Below are positions 32,247 to 39,089 of a stretch of 39,997 nt of DNA, one piece after another; the first letter of the stretch is position 1; the number at the start of each line of letters is the position of its first letter. A model generated the notes under the pieces. That model was not told the origin of the DNA. It made no database searches and saw only the letters and a program-made list of their open reading frames with translations. Source of the stretch: a virus. The stretch lies in IMG/VR virus record IMGVR_UViG_3300033994_001464, positions 1 to 39,997 of that record; one strand, given 5' to 3'. The position numbers were made by a program, and so were the translations under genes.

Positions 32247-34748
32247 ATGATTGATTTTTCTGCAGTGAACGAGCAGGCGCTTGCTTGCTCTGAGGCGATT
32301 CTTTTTGCCCTTTTTCCAGAGGGGAAGCGGGCCGGGACAGAGTTTCGTGTTGGCTCGCTTAACGGCGAAGCTGGCAAGAGTCTCTCGATTAACATTCACT
32401 CAGGAGTTTGGAAGGATTTCTCTGGTGGTGAAGGCGGGTCTGACCTTGTTTCCCTTGTGGCAGCGAAACACCAGTGCTCTCAGGCGGAAGCCGCGAAGAA
32501 ACTCATGGAATCGCTAGGGATGGCATCACCCGAGAAGGACAAGAAGCCTACAGCGAAGCATGTTATTGCAACGGAAGAGAATTTCCCGCTGGCGCATCCG
32601 AAGCTAGGTAAACCGTCCGCGTCATACATTTATCGCTCTGCCGATGGCGCTGGCATCCTCGGTTTGATTTGTCGTTTTGACACTGATGGCAAGAAAGAAA
32701 TCATGCCGCTCGCTCTGTTTGAGGAAGGCGAAAATAAGGTCTGGCGTTGGAAGGGTTTCTCAAAACCGCGCCCGCTCTATGGGCTGGACAGGCTGGCAGC
32801 TAAACCATCGGCCCCTGTTGTGTTAGTTGAAGGCGAAAAATGCGCGGATGCTCTAGGGTCCGTGCTGCAAAATGCCGTTGTCGTTACGTGGCCGGGCGGC
32901 GCTGGCGCATTCAGACAAGCCGATTGGAGTCCTCTAGCTGACAGGCGGGTTGCTGTCTGGCCTGACAACGACACTCCCGGGATTGAAGCCGCGCAAGGCA
33001 TTGCTGATATTCTGAGCAACTCAGCGGCCAGTGTTAAGATTCTGCCAACGATTGAAGGTAAACCAAAAGGATGGGATGCAGCGGACGCTATCAGCGACGG
33101 GTGGACGTATGAGGATATTTTAAACCACATTAAAAGCGAGCAGGTTGAGGAAGAGATTCCGGCCGATGAGCCTATCCAGTCTGATGATAGGGTGTGGCCG
33201 TTTCGCCTATTAGGGTATGACAAAGGCAATTACTTCTATCTCCCTAAATCTAGCAATCAGCTTGTTTCCCTTACAGCTAATGAACACCGGGAGCTACAGC
33301 TTTTGCAGCTTGCCCCCATGAATTTCTGGGAGGGATTTTTCCCTAGTGAAAAAGGCTGTGATTGGAAAGCCGCTGCTAATGCACTCATCCAACTCAGTCA
33401 CGCTAGAGGCATTTTCTCGGCGCGGAAGATTAGAGGTCGAGGCGCATGGATTGACGAAAGCCGCGTGGTTTATCACTTAGGCGATAAGCTCCGGGTGGAT
33501 GGCAACAACGTAGAAGTGCATGAGCTTGATTCCAAATTCGTATATGAGTTGAGCCAGACGATTTCTTGCCCCACTCAACCGCCTGCGCTGAATGCTGATG
33601 CCGCTAAACTCATTGAGCTTTGTGTCGAGATGCCGTGGCGCAACCCGCTATCCGCTAAATTCTTCGCCGGTTGGCTTGTGCTTGCTCCTATTGCTGGCGT
33701 CCTTAACTGGAGACCGCATATTTGGCTTAATGGCCCCTCGGGAACCGGGAAAAGCTGGATACTATACAATGTTTTACAACCTTTAATAGGTGACTCGGCT
33801 CTTAACGTGCAGTCCGTATCAACTGAGGCGGGGATTAGGCAGGTTCTAGGGACCGATTCTTTGCCTGTTATTTTCGACGAAGCTGAGTCAGAGGATAAGG
33901 CTGGCCAGCTACGTATCCAGAAAATCCTGGAGCTTGCCCGTGGCGCATCATCCGAGAGTGGATCGAGTATTGTTAAGGGTTCTGCCGGTGGCGGCGCAAT
34001 CGAGTATAGCATCAGGACTTGCTTTTGTTTTTCTTCTATCGGTGTAGGCGCAACCCAAAGAAGCGACTTGTCTCGCGTCACTCCGTTGGAACTCCAAAAG
34101 AGAGCCGACGGGAAGGCCCAATTTGAGCGCTTAAAGGCCCTCAGGAGCGTTACAACGGCTAATCCGCTATGGTGTGACTCAATCCGCTCCAGATCGTTGC
34201 ACAACGCCAATACGATCCGGCATAACGCTATCGTGTTTGCCGCTGCGGTGGCTAGCCACTTAGGCGACCAGCGTGTAGGCGACCAGCTTGGTGCGTTGCT
34301 TGCGGGTGCGTATTCGCTTACCTCCACGAACATCGCGACTCCAGAGTTTGCCGCGCAGTGGGTGGCTAATCAAGATTGGCAGAATTTTGAGTCCGTCGAT
34401 ATTGATAAGGACGAATATCGGGCTCTCTCAGTTTTGTGTGACCACTTGATAAAACTTGATGGTGACACGAATAAAACGCTTGCCGTAAGCGAGCTAATCA
34501 AACAAACAATTAACGGGTGCGAAGATTCGCACTCGGCACTAATCCGTCACGGAATAAAACTAACCCATGAATATATCGCTGTCTCAAATTCTCACTCTGC
34601 TATTGCTCGAATCTATAAAGAAACCCCATGGGCAGGGAAATGGAAAGATCAATTCTCACGTATCGACGGCGCAACCGCAGACAGAGAACGATATAACGGA
34701 ATCCAACAACGAGTCATCCGAATCCCCATCGGACTCTTCCAACATTGA
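32247..34748 (+). CDS. Primase-helicase fusion
   Basis: An 833-residue replication protein. Residues of about 50-75 include VWKDFSGGEGGSDLVSLVA, a pattern like that near the zinc-binding end of DnaG-type primases, without an obvious full CHC2 finger. The TOPRIM region has VLVEGEKCADA (about 192-202, EGEK 195-198) and WPDNDTPG (238-245), the acidic catalytic signature. The C-terminal half contains a P-loop ATPase: GPSGTGKS (496-503) and VIFDEAE (541-547), in a DUF927-type helicase domain. It would make primers and unwind the fork. No polymerase domain is seen, so the host polymerase presumably extends. Confidence 0.9.
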   Translation: MIDFSAVNEQALACSEAILFALFPEGKRAGTEFRVGSLNGEAGKSLSINIHSGVWKDFSGGEGGSDLVSLVAAKHQCSQAEAAKKLMESLGMASPEKDKKPTAKHVIATEENFPLAHPKLGKPSASYIYRSADGAGILGLICRFDTDGKKEIMPLALFEEGENKVWRWKGFSKPRPLYGLDRLAAKPSAPVVLVEGEKCADALGSVLQNAVVVTWPGGAGAFRQADWSPLADRRVAVWPDNDTPGIEAAQGIADILSNSAASVKILPTIEGKPKGWDAADAISDGWTYEDILNHIKSEQVEEEIPADEPIQSDDRVWPFRLLGYDKGNYFYLPKSSNQLVSLTANEHRELQLLQLAPMNFWEGFFPSEKGCDWKAAANALIQLSHARGIFSARKIRGRGAWIDESRVVYHLGDKLRVDGNNVEVHELDSKFVYELSQTISCPTQPPALNADAAKLIELCVEMPWRNPLSAKFFAGWLVLAPIAGVLNWRPHIWLNGPSGTGKSWILYNVLQPLIGDSALNVQSVSTEAGIRQVLGTDSLPVIFDEAESEDKAGQLRIQKILELARGASSESGSSIVKGSAGGGAIEYSIRTCFCFSSIGVGATQRSDLSRVTPLELQKRADGKAQFERLKALRSVTTANPLWCDSIRSRSLHNANTIRHNAIVFAAAVASHLGDQRVGDQLGALLAGAYSLTSTNIATPEFAAQWVANQDWQNFESVDIDKDEYRALSVLCDHLIKLDGDTNKTLAVSELIKQTINGCEDSHSALIRHGIKLTHEYIAVSNSHSAIARIYKETPWAGKWKDQFSRIDGATADRERYNGIQQRVIRIPIGLFQH

Positions 34749-34767
34749 GCAGGATTTATTGGAGTGC

Positions 34768-34890
34768 ATGATGGATGTTGCGGATCTCTGCGCTCAATGC
34801 GGCATCACCGCCTACAGCCGGGAATTTGAGTGCCAATCAGGCCAGAATGACGGAGTGATTTATTCGGTGACAGTAAATAGATTGCAGTAA
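34768..34890 (+). CDS. Short unknown protein after the primase gene
   Basis: A 40-residue frame starting at 34768 with GGAG about 6 bp upstream. It contains three cysteines (CAQC and one later) and a compact beta ending. The frame is open further left to 34567, but that stretch lies inside the primase-helicase gene and is Ser/Asn/Glu low-complexity, so I prefer the short start. It ends right at the next gene's ATG (stop TAA at 34888-34890, ATG at 34891). Weak support. Confidence 0.45.
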   Translation: MMDVADLCAQCGITAYSREFECQSGQNDGVIYSVTVNRLQ

Positions 34891-35070
34891 ATGGATGCGA
34901 TTAAAGATAATATCAAAACGTTATTTGCTTGGCTTTGTTTTTTAACTGTTTTTCTTGGTCCATTTGTGGCGCTTTGCTACCTTTTGGAAATTCAGGAAGA
35001 GAAATCTATAGAAAAACTTGCCTCACTGATTAACTCACGAACTTGTAGATGCGAATCAACCAATAAATAA
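34891..35070 (+). CDS. Small single-TM protein
   Basis: A 59-residue protein, starting immediately after the previous stop. A basic/acidic N-terminus (about 1-10) is followed by a hydrophobic segment, about residues 11-31 (LFAWLCFLTVFLGPFVALCY), and a charged helical tail with two further cysteines near the end. It is likely an inner-membrane protein with a soluble C-terminus. It lies between the primase gene and the RNA ligase gene. Function unknown. Confidence 0.6.
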   Translation: MDAIKDNIKTLFAWLCFLTVFLGPFVALCYLLEIQEEKSIEKLASLINSRTCRCESTNK

Positions 35071-35074
35071 AAAC

Positions 35075-35692
35075 ATGAACACAAATACACTAACCCCTGA
35101 GTTCTCCGAGTTTCCAAAAATGGCTCGGCTATCCCGCGAATGTATCATCACGGAGAAAATCGACGGCACTAACGCCCAGATTTATATCACGGATGACGGC
35201 CAGTTTTACACTGGTTCACGAACACGCTGGATCACACCTGAGTCTGATAACTTTGCGTTTGCCGCGTGGGCTCAGGACAACAAAGCAGAGCTTATGAAAC
35301 TAGGTCCGGGCCGTCACTTTGGCGAATGGTGGGGCCGTGGCATTCAACGAAACTATGGCCTTGAGGATAGGCGATTTAGCCTGTTTAACGTGTCTCGCTG
35401 GTGCCTGCATGGCGCTCAGCCTAAGCAAATTCCTAGCGCCGATCCTCGCGTTATTAAAATGCAGGAAGAGCTCCCGTCATGCGTGGGATTAGTTCCGGTT
35501 TTGTATCGAGGAGAGTTTCAGACGAATCTTTGTGTTGCCGCTCTGTCTGATCTACGTTACGGAGGCAGCCAAGCCGCTCCAGGATTTATGAGGCCTGAGG
35601 GTATCGTCTGTTTCCATGTTGCGGCTAACATCGGATTCAAGAAAACATTAGATGATGATGGAGTCCCGAAATCACTAGTAAAACATCAATAG
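35075..35692 (+). CDS. RNA ligase, Rnl2-type nucleotidyltransferase core
   Basis: A 205-residue ATP-dependent ligase. Motif I is EKIDGTN with the nucleotidyl-accepting lysine K28, and TGSRTRWI (46-53) follows. Motif III is HFGEWWG (81-87), IIIa FSLFN (101-105), IV PEGIV (174-178), and V FKK (188-190). This order and the length fit the Rnl2 family of RNA-sealing enzymes lacking a C-terminal domain. Such ligases repair breaks in RNA, for example in tRNA cut by host anticodon nucleases. No polynucleotide kinase-phosphatase gene was seen in the window, although that is the usual partner. The leader is A-rich with no Shine-Dalgarno. It ends just before a terminator. Confidence 0.92.
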   Translation: MNTNTLTPEFSEFPKMARLSRECIITEKIDGTNAQIYITDDGQFYTGSRTRWITPESDNFAFAAWAQDNKAELMKLGPGRHFGEWWGRGIQRNYGLEDRRFSLFNVSRWCLHGAQPKQIPSADPRVIKMQEELPSCVGLVPVLYRGEFQTNLCVAALSDLRYGGSQAAPGFMRPEGIVCFHVAANIGFKKTLDDDGVPKSLVKHQ

Positions 35693-35701
35693 CAGTAAAA
35701 G

Positions 35702-35729
35702 AAAAACCCCGCTAAAAAGCGGGGTTTTT
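35702..35729. terminator. Bidirectional intrinsic terminator
   Basis: A perfect 12-bp stem, AAAAACCCCGCT / AGCGGGGTTTTT, with an AAAA loop. It has a T-run on the rightward side and, on the opposite strand, the complementary T-run. It lies 9 bp after the RNA ligase stop and 20 bp past the end of the leftward gene ending at 35749, so it can end transcripts of both converging operons. Confidence 0.93.
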
Positions 35730-35748
35730 CGTTTAGATTGATTCTCTG

Positions 35749-35931
35749 TTAGATAATGTTTGCCTCTTCTATTTCACCGTTGCCTACACAGTATTTAGCT
35801 ATATTAAAAACAGGATAATTAGCGTCGGCTGATTCTTGAGTTACTCCATATTGTTTCTTTAGTTTAAGTAATTCTTGCTTGAAATGGCGCAATGCTTGTC
35901 TGGCTTCTTTCTTAGTGTTGTAGATTTTCAT
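35749..35931 (-). CDS. Small basic helical protein
   Basis: A 60-residue protein, last of the leftward operon before the shared terminator. The first half is a basic amphipathic helix (KKEARQALRHFKQELLKLKKQYG). The second half is polar with a short strand and an acidic end (NGEIEEANII). It starts 3 bp after the stop of the preceding gene in the recurring TAG-TTT-ATG arrangement of this operon. No family recognised. Confidence 0.65.
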   Translation of the reverse strand: MKIYNTKKEARQALRHFKQELLKLKKQYGVTQESADANYPVFNIAKYCVGNGEIEEANII

Positions 35932-35934
35932 AAA

Positions 35935-36345
35935 CTAATCCGCCCCGCACTGAATAGCGATGCCTTCCCATTCTCCATCGCTAGACACGCTGTGTAGTAT
36001 GGAATCATCAAACACGGCGAAATCGTATTGACCTATATGTGCATATTCATGTCCTACTTGTAAATAAATAGGGTGTTGAGTTTTCTTCTTAGTCACCCAG
36101 AACATAGACCTAACTACCTTGGCTTCAATGAAATCCTCGTCTATATGCGGGGCAACTGATTTCCCCCGAAGATACAATGTAGTTTTGTAGTCATAAACCA
36201 AGCCACTGTTTAACTTTGGAAGATCCTTAAACGCATCTATCTCTTCTTGCGTCTTACGGAAGTGAGACATGAAATCATTTGTCGCTCTTTGGCTAATGAG
36301 GCGCTTTAATTCTTTAGTCGGTTTTAATTTGTTTTTGAAAATCAT
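35935..36345 (-). CDS. Possible Fe(II)/2-oxoglutarate-type oxygenase fold protein
   Basis: A 136-residue protein. PHIDEDF gives the H67-x-D69 pair, and SILHSV gives H118, matching the 2-His-1-carboxylate facial triad of Fe(II)/2-oxoglutarate oxygenases, with strand-rich sequence between (YLQVGHEYAHIGQYDFAVFD). The conserved arginine that binds 2-oxoglutarate is not obvious after H118, so the cofactor is uncertain, and a cupin-like fold without activity is possible. The N-terminus is a basic helix. It would act in the cytoplasm on DNA, protein or a small molecule. Substrate unknown. Confidence 0.55.
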   Translation of the reverse strand: MIFKNKLKPTKELKRLISQRATNDFMSHFRKTQEEIDAFKDLPKLNSGLVYDYKTTLYLRGKSVAPHIDEDFIEAKVVRSMFWVTKKKTQHPIYLQVGHEYAHIGQYDFAVFDDSILHSVSSDGEWEGIAIQCGAD

Positions 36346-36348
36346 AAA

Positions 36349-36516
36349 CTAATCCGTGCTATATTCTCTTATCATAGTTAATAGTTCAACGCAGGCATCG
36401 TAAGTAAGCCATTTATCATAACCCTCGGGGTCAATAAATGCAGCTTCATCAACAATCCCATAATGAGCTAGCAAGTCTGTAAATGCTTTTATTGTAAGTC
36501 TTGGTTTTTCATTCAT
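36349..36516 (-). CDS. Short protein, 55 residues
   Basis: The protein (start MNEKPRLTIKAFTDLLAHYG) is acidic and helical, with a single loop DPEGYDKW. Its ATG overlaps the TGA of the next upstream gene in an ATGA junction, and its stop precedes the next gene by 3 bp in the recurring TAG-TTT-ATG pattern. Both junctions match those of its neighbours, which is the main support. No family recognised. Confidence 0.62.
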   Translation of the reverse strand: MNEKPRLTIKAFTDLLAHYGIVDEAAFIDPEGYDKWLTYDACVELLTMIREYSTD

Positions 36517-36782
36517 AAACTAATTGCTACGTATTCTTCTGGGCCTTCCTCAGCTACAACCCATTTAGCTGTCATAACATCAGAGTGCTTATATTTATTT
36601 AGCCAGTTAAGACAAAACTCCTCTAGAGCTTCATCAACTGCTTTACTGTAATCCATTTTTGTAAACCTATCAGTAATTGCAACCCCGGAAACCCCCTGGC
36701 ATTGAGCCAGAGCCCATACTTGGTGCTCTTTTTTGTAGAGGTCTATCTTCACAACAAATCCTCCGTAATGTTTGATATTCAT
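36513..36782 (-). CDS. Small unknown protein
   Basis: An 89-residue alpha/beta protein with an N-terminal strand (GGFVVKIDLYKKE), a helix containing DYSKAVDEALEEF, and a C-terminal strand. Start and stop are ATGA-coupled on both sides (36779-36782 and 36513-36516). No metal-binding or membrane motif. Common in small phage host-takeover operons, function unknown. Confidence 0.68.
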   Translation of the reverse strand: MNIKHYGGFVVKIDLYKKEHQVWALAQCQGVSGVAITDRFTKMDYSKAVDEALEEFCLNWLNKYKHSDVMTAKWVVAEEGPEEYVAISL

Positions 36783-37183
36783 AGCCAGTCTCCTCTTAGT
36801 TTTTCATCTCCTGATTTCATTTCAAATCCGTGTGCGTAGAATCCATTATGGTCATTCCAAAGCATAAGGAATATCTCTTCCTTGTCTTTAGTTAACCTAA
36901 ATATAGCAGCGCTCCCGTGTGCATATAAATCAGCCTCAGTTTTTAATACAGTTTCACTAGACACATCCCAATCAGTAACAGGGAATCTTTGCTCAAAATA
37001 AGCAGCGTCAAATTGATACCCTGCCGGGTCAATCCCGTTTTCTCCTTCTTTCAATACTGATGGAAACTCTCGTGTTAAACACCATCCAAAGCTCTCGCAG
37101 CACAATTTCTCATATTCAAAACCGACAAACACGTTGTTATCATCTACAAAATTAACTTTTCCGTCTCTTTCAAATATTTTCAT
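36779..37183 (-). CDS. Unknown protein at the head of the middle leftward operon
   Basis: A 134-residue acidic alpha/beta protein with an N-terminal strand pair (FERDGKVNFVDDNNVFVGFE), then YEKLCCESFGWCLT with three cysteines. The CC-ESFG-C pattern is reminiscent of a family of small phage/bacterial proteins of unknown function (DUF7448-like). A C-terminal Asn/His/Gly loop follows. It is the first gene after the repeat-rich intergenic region, so transcription of the operon to 35749 should begin just upstream (37184-37260). Confidence 0.65.
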   Translation of the reverse strand: MKIFERDGKVNFVDDNNVFVGFEYEKLCCESFGWCLTREFPSVLKEGENGIDPAGYQFDAAYFEQRFPVTDWDVSSETVLKTEADLYAHGSAAIFRLTKDKEEIFLMLWNDHNGFYAHGFEMKSGDEKLRGDWL

Positions 37184-37225
37184 AAGGTTTTCAGTTTTTC
37201 AGATTTCAAATTCAAATTCAATTTC

Positions 37226-37244
37226 AAAATCATAAAATGATTTT
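37226..37244. promoter_or_regulatory. Inverted repeat AAAATCAT-AAA-ATGATTTT
   Basis: Perfect 8-bp arms with a 3-base spacer, about 43 bp upstream of the first leftward gene's ATG at 37183. Site and symmetry suit a repressor binding site over the promoter of the leftward operon. TTCAAAT/TTCAAAA steps run through the adjacent 37205-37225. Confidence 0.45.
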
Positions 37245-37257
37245 TCCCCGGGGCCGA

Positions 37258-37278
37258 CCCCCCCCTCCCCCCCCCCCC
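37258..37278. repeat. Poly-C tract (G-quadruplex-prone on the minus strand)
   Basis: C8-T-C12 on the plus strand, following a CCCCGGGG palindrome, gives twenty G in 21 bases on the minus strand. Such G-runs form quadruplexes or slip in replication. Length may vary between clones and may also be a sequencing-error hotspot. Confidence 0.75.
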
Positions 37279-37318
37279 GCCGCCGGTACAAGCGCCTCGA
37301 TTATGCGCCACCGCTTGT

Positions 37319-37374
37319 TTATACACACGGTTGTTTATACACGCGTATGTTTAACACACGGTTGTTTATACAAA
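37319..37374. other. DnaA-box cluster with 19-bp direct repeats
   Basis: TTATACACA at 37319-37327 matches the DnaA box consensus TTATNCACA exactly. Near matches lie at 37335-37343 (TTATACACG) and 37366-37374 (TTATACAAA). The 19-mer ACACACGGTTGTTTATACA occurs twice, at 37323-37341 and 37354-37372, 31 bp apart (about three helical turns). This is a candidate initiator-binding array. It may be a second origin or a titration/regulatory site. Confidence 0.6.
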
Positions 37375-37623
37375 GATTTTTATTGCTTTGATTTGTTTTT
37401 GCGTGCTAAATTTGGCCGTCGAAGTGGCGTTTTTTGTTTGGCGTTTGCGTGTTACGGGTGCGGGTGCCGATTAAAGCGGGTCCAGCGGTCCGGCCTCCTA
37501 CCCTCGGCGGAGTCGATAGGCCGCCACGCCCCACACTGCTAGAGCGTGAATTGCCCACACAAATACGGGGCCGTAGCGATTAGCAATTCGGAGCAACTCC
37601 GGGGGAGCGTGAAATGTGCGCAT

Positions 37624-37782
37624 TTATAGGATCCCCAAAGGCAAGCCATGTTTAATTTCCAGCACTCTCTTTAATGATGAGTGGGATCCTCTCGCGTCCC
37701 TTATTGCATCCATCAAAAAACCATACTCCTCGCTCTGTTTAAGCTTTTTTATTGCCGAGGATAATTTCTCTCGCGTTGTCAT
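37624..37782 (-). CDS. Small basic helical protein, 52 residues
   Basis: A short protein (MTTREKLSSAIKKLKQSEEY start) that is basic and entirely helical, ending LEIKHGLPLGIL. Two helices separated by RDARGSHSSLKRV could be a small DNA-binding HTH, but the fit is weak. It lies isolated in the intergenic region between a leftward terminator 7 bp before its start and the repeat-rich region. Isolation suggests its own promoter or leaderless expression. Confidence 0.45.
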   Translation of the reverse strand: MTTREKLSSAIKKLKQSEEYGFLMDAIRDARGSHSSLKRVLEIKHGLPLGIL

Positions 37783-37788
37783 ATATAT

Positions 37789-37826
37789 AAAAAAAGCTCC
37801 CGCCCTAGCTAGGCCAGAGAGGGAGC
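37789..37826 (-). terminator. Leftward intrinsic terminator
   Basis: On the minus strand GCTCCC (37826-37821) pairs with GGGAGC (37801-37796), with an inner perfect palindrome CCTAGCTAGG in the loop (37804-37813), followed by seven T (37795-37789). It follows the leftward gene ending at 37884 and should end the operon from 39356. Confidence 0.8.
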
Positions 37827-37883
37827 GTGTTAGGTTTGTGTTAATATTTATCTACAAAAAAAGAGTGCATGTATCTTTTATAC

Positions 37884-38231
37884 TTAATCAGCTATAATAA
37901 TGCCGCCGTCAAACTCTATAACGCTCGTCCTATCCCGTAGCCAATCCAGAGCAAATTGGTTGTTTTCCTCCTCTACCTCGTAGGAGGGGCGCAGATTTCC
38001 ATCATCATCATGCGTGTCGGCCATTGGTTTCCAGCCGTTATCTACAGCCGCTCTGATTGCGCTCTCATACTCCGAGTATCCGCACCTAATTGCGACTCGA
38101 TCAAATTCCTGAGGTTCCCCGCAATCCTCTTCTAGATCCTCTAGATATTCAAACAAGGCCATTGCGGCATCCCGGGAGAAATTCTCCGCCATGCGATCCG
38201 CAAACTGGTGACAATCAAGTCTAATAAACAT
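37884..38231 (-). CDS. Small acidic phage protein of a widespread unnamed family
   Basis: A 115-residue acidic protein: FADRMAENFSRDAAMALFEY is followed by LEDLEEDCGEPQEFDRVAIR and CGYSEYES, and the end is VIEFDGGIIIAD. This order (helix, Glu-rich segment, C-x-Y-x-E-Y, strand) is one I associate with small phage proteins of unknown function in many genomes. It starts 85 bp after the previous gene, which leaves room for the palindromic region between. No enzymatic motif seen. Confidence 0.72.
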   Translation of the reverse strand: MFIRLDCHQFADRMAENFSRDAAMALFEYLEDLEEDCGEPQEFDRVAIRCGYSEYESAIRAAVDNGWKPMADTHDDDGNLRPSYEVEEENNQFALDWLRDRTSVIEFDGGIIIAD

Positions 38232-38255
38232 AATATTTTGGTGTTTTGTATTAGT

Positions 38256-38298
38256 GAAGCTTGCAAGCTTCTATCTATCCCCCTTGAAGAGGGATAGA
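38256..38298. promoter_or_regulatory. Perfect 16-bp palindrome beside a hairpin
   Basis: GAAGCTTGCAAGCTTC at 38256-38271 is a perfect palindrome. Two bases further, TCTATCCC (38274-38281) and GGGATAGA (38291-38298) form an 8-bp stem with a 9-base loop. Both fall in the only long gap of the rightmost leftward operon, upstream of the gene starting at 38231. It could be an operator, RNA-processing site or attenuator. No T-run follows on the leftward transcript. Confidence 0.6.
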
Positions 38299-38316
38299 AA
38301 GAAACCGGCTTGCTTT

Positions 38317-38613
38317 TTATAGGCGGACAGAAGAGCGCAAAATTGCTTCCCTTATCCACGCCGGGCCCTCTTCTGCGTTTGCCAAAATTTTATGTAATAA
38401 ACTTATCGCATCGCTAAGCTGTTCCTCTGGTTTCCTATCTGTCTCTGGAGTTGTCTTTGCAAGCTCCTCTATAAGTAGGATGTCATGCGCTTTTTCTATG
38501 GCCGCGACGGCCTTATTTAAATTGGACATTGCAGACTCTCCTATGTCTTGCACCTTAAGTATTTTTCCTAAATAAACAATAGCCTCTTCTAAATTTTTTA
38601 TTGGTGTTTTCAT
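38317..38613 (-). CDS. Helical protein of unknown function
   Basis: A 98-residue protein almost entirely helical, with two related halves: each contains an EAI-x-x-LGKIL or DAISLLHKIL type helix (about residues 9-19 and 67-77), suggesting an internal duplication. It starts after a short C-rich gap and precedes the palindromic region. No family recognised. Confidence 0.65.
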   Translation of the reverse strand: MKTPIKNLEEAIVYLGKILKVQDIGESAMSNLNKAVAAIEKAHDILLIEELAKTTPETDRKPEEQLSDAISLLHKILANAEEGPAWIREAILRSSVRL

Positions 38614-38625
38614 ACGAGCCCCCCC

Positions 38626-39087
38626 TTAATAGTCGCGAAACGCTTCCTCTAGTTCCGCAATTTCATTAGGCGAAAATAGCCTATTAAGCTTATCGCTGTT
38701 ATTTTTGCACGCGTCCCATATTGCAAGCGCGTTGCGGGAATACTCATTATATCCAAACGAGACGCAAAAATCCTTAAACGTTTCCCGCCCGCCTTGCCAG
38801 TCAGTCAGGAGCGCAAAAATAACGTCACCCAACTCTGGCGGAGTCGGCACCCCGTTTTTGACGTATCCTGTCCCGCGGTGATAGTTTAAATAAATCGGCT
38901 GTGTCGTGTATTTGTGTTTTTTGTAGTTTTTCCAGCCATCTTTCACCTCAAGCTCGATACTCCAAAGGTAATTTTTCCAGCCGTCCGAATTTACCCGGAG
39001 GCCGACAAGGCGCGGAGTAAATTTCAGGGATTCCATTATTTCAGAGACCTCTATCATAACTTCCTCTTTGTTATTTGTTATTTTCAT
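38626..39087 (-). CDS. Small phage protein with the GYNEYSRNA family pattern
   Basis: A 153-residue protein from the ATG at 39087; a TTG at 39093 would add two residues and overlap the upstream stop. The C-terminal part (FKDFCVSFGYNEYSRNALAI, then a helix ending NRLFSPNEIAELEEA) is a recurring pattern in small proteins of many phages. A Trp/Tyr-rich N-terminal domain with DGWKNY twice (about residues 36-41 and 51-56) precedes it. Those two DGWKNY copies may be a short duplication. Function unknown. Confidence 0.72.
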   Translation of the reverse strand: MKITNNKEEVMIEVSEIMESLKFTPRLVGLRVNSDGWKNYLWSIELEVKDGWKNYKKHKYTTQPIYLNYHRGTGYVKNGVPTPPELGDVIFALLTDWQGGRETFKDFCVSFGYNEYSRNALAIWDACKNNSDKLNRLFSPNEIAELEEAFRDY

Positions 39088-39089
39088 GC

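Larger units (their letters stand above)
37184..37623. other. Gene-free region with repeats, C-tract and DnaA boxes
   Basis: About 440 bp without a convincing gene. From left to right it contains a TTCAAA-like repeat (37205-37233), the inverted repeat 37226-37244, a C-rich run (37258-37278), the DnaA-box cluster (37319-37374), then a G/T-rich stretch with no motif I could name, and a short CGGAG-CAA-CTCCG hairpin near 37590-37602. An open rightward frame from 37237 is a shadow with a polyproline start. Confidence 0.7.

Noticed and set aside
34567-34767. Longer start for the short ORF after the primase gene
   Set aside because: The first 67 codons lie in the last part of the primase-helicase gene and are Ser/Asn/Glu low-complexity.
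37237-37542. 101-codon rightward frame beginning with polyproline
   Set aside because: It arises from the C-run and crosses DnaA boxes. No protein-like features beyond the repeat.
37480-37560. GC-rich segment that looked like a possible tRNA
   Set aside because: No cloverleaf with a T-loop TTCGANTCC and a matching acceptor stem could be drawn.
38141-38359. 72-codon leftward frame over the palindrome region
   Set aside because: It overlaps two better-supported genes in another frame and crosses the palindrome and hairpin.
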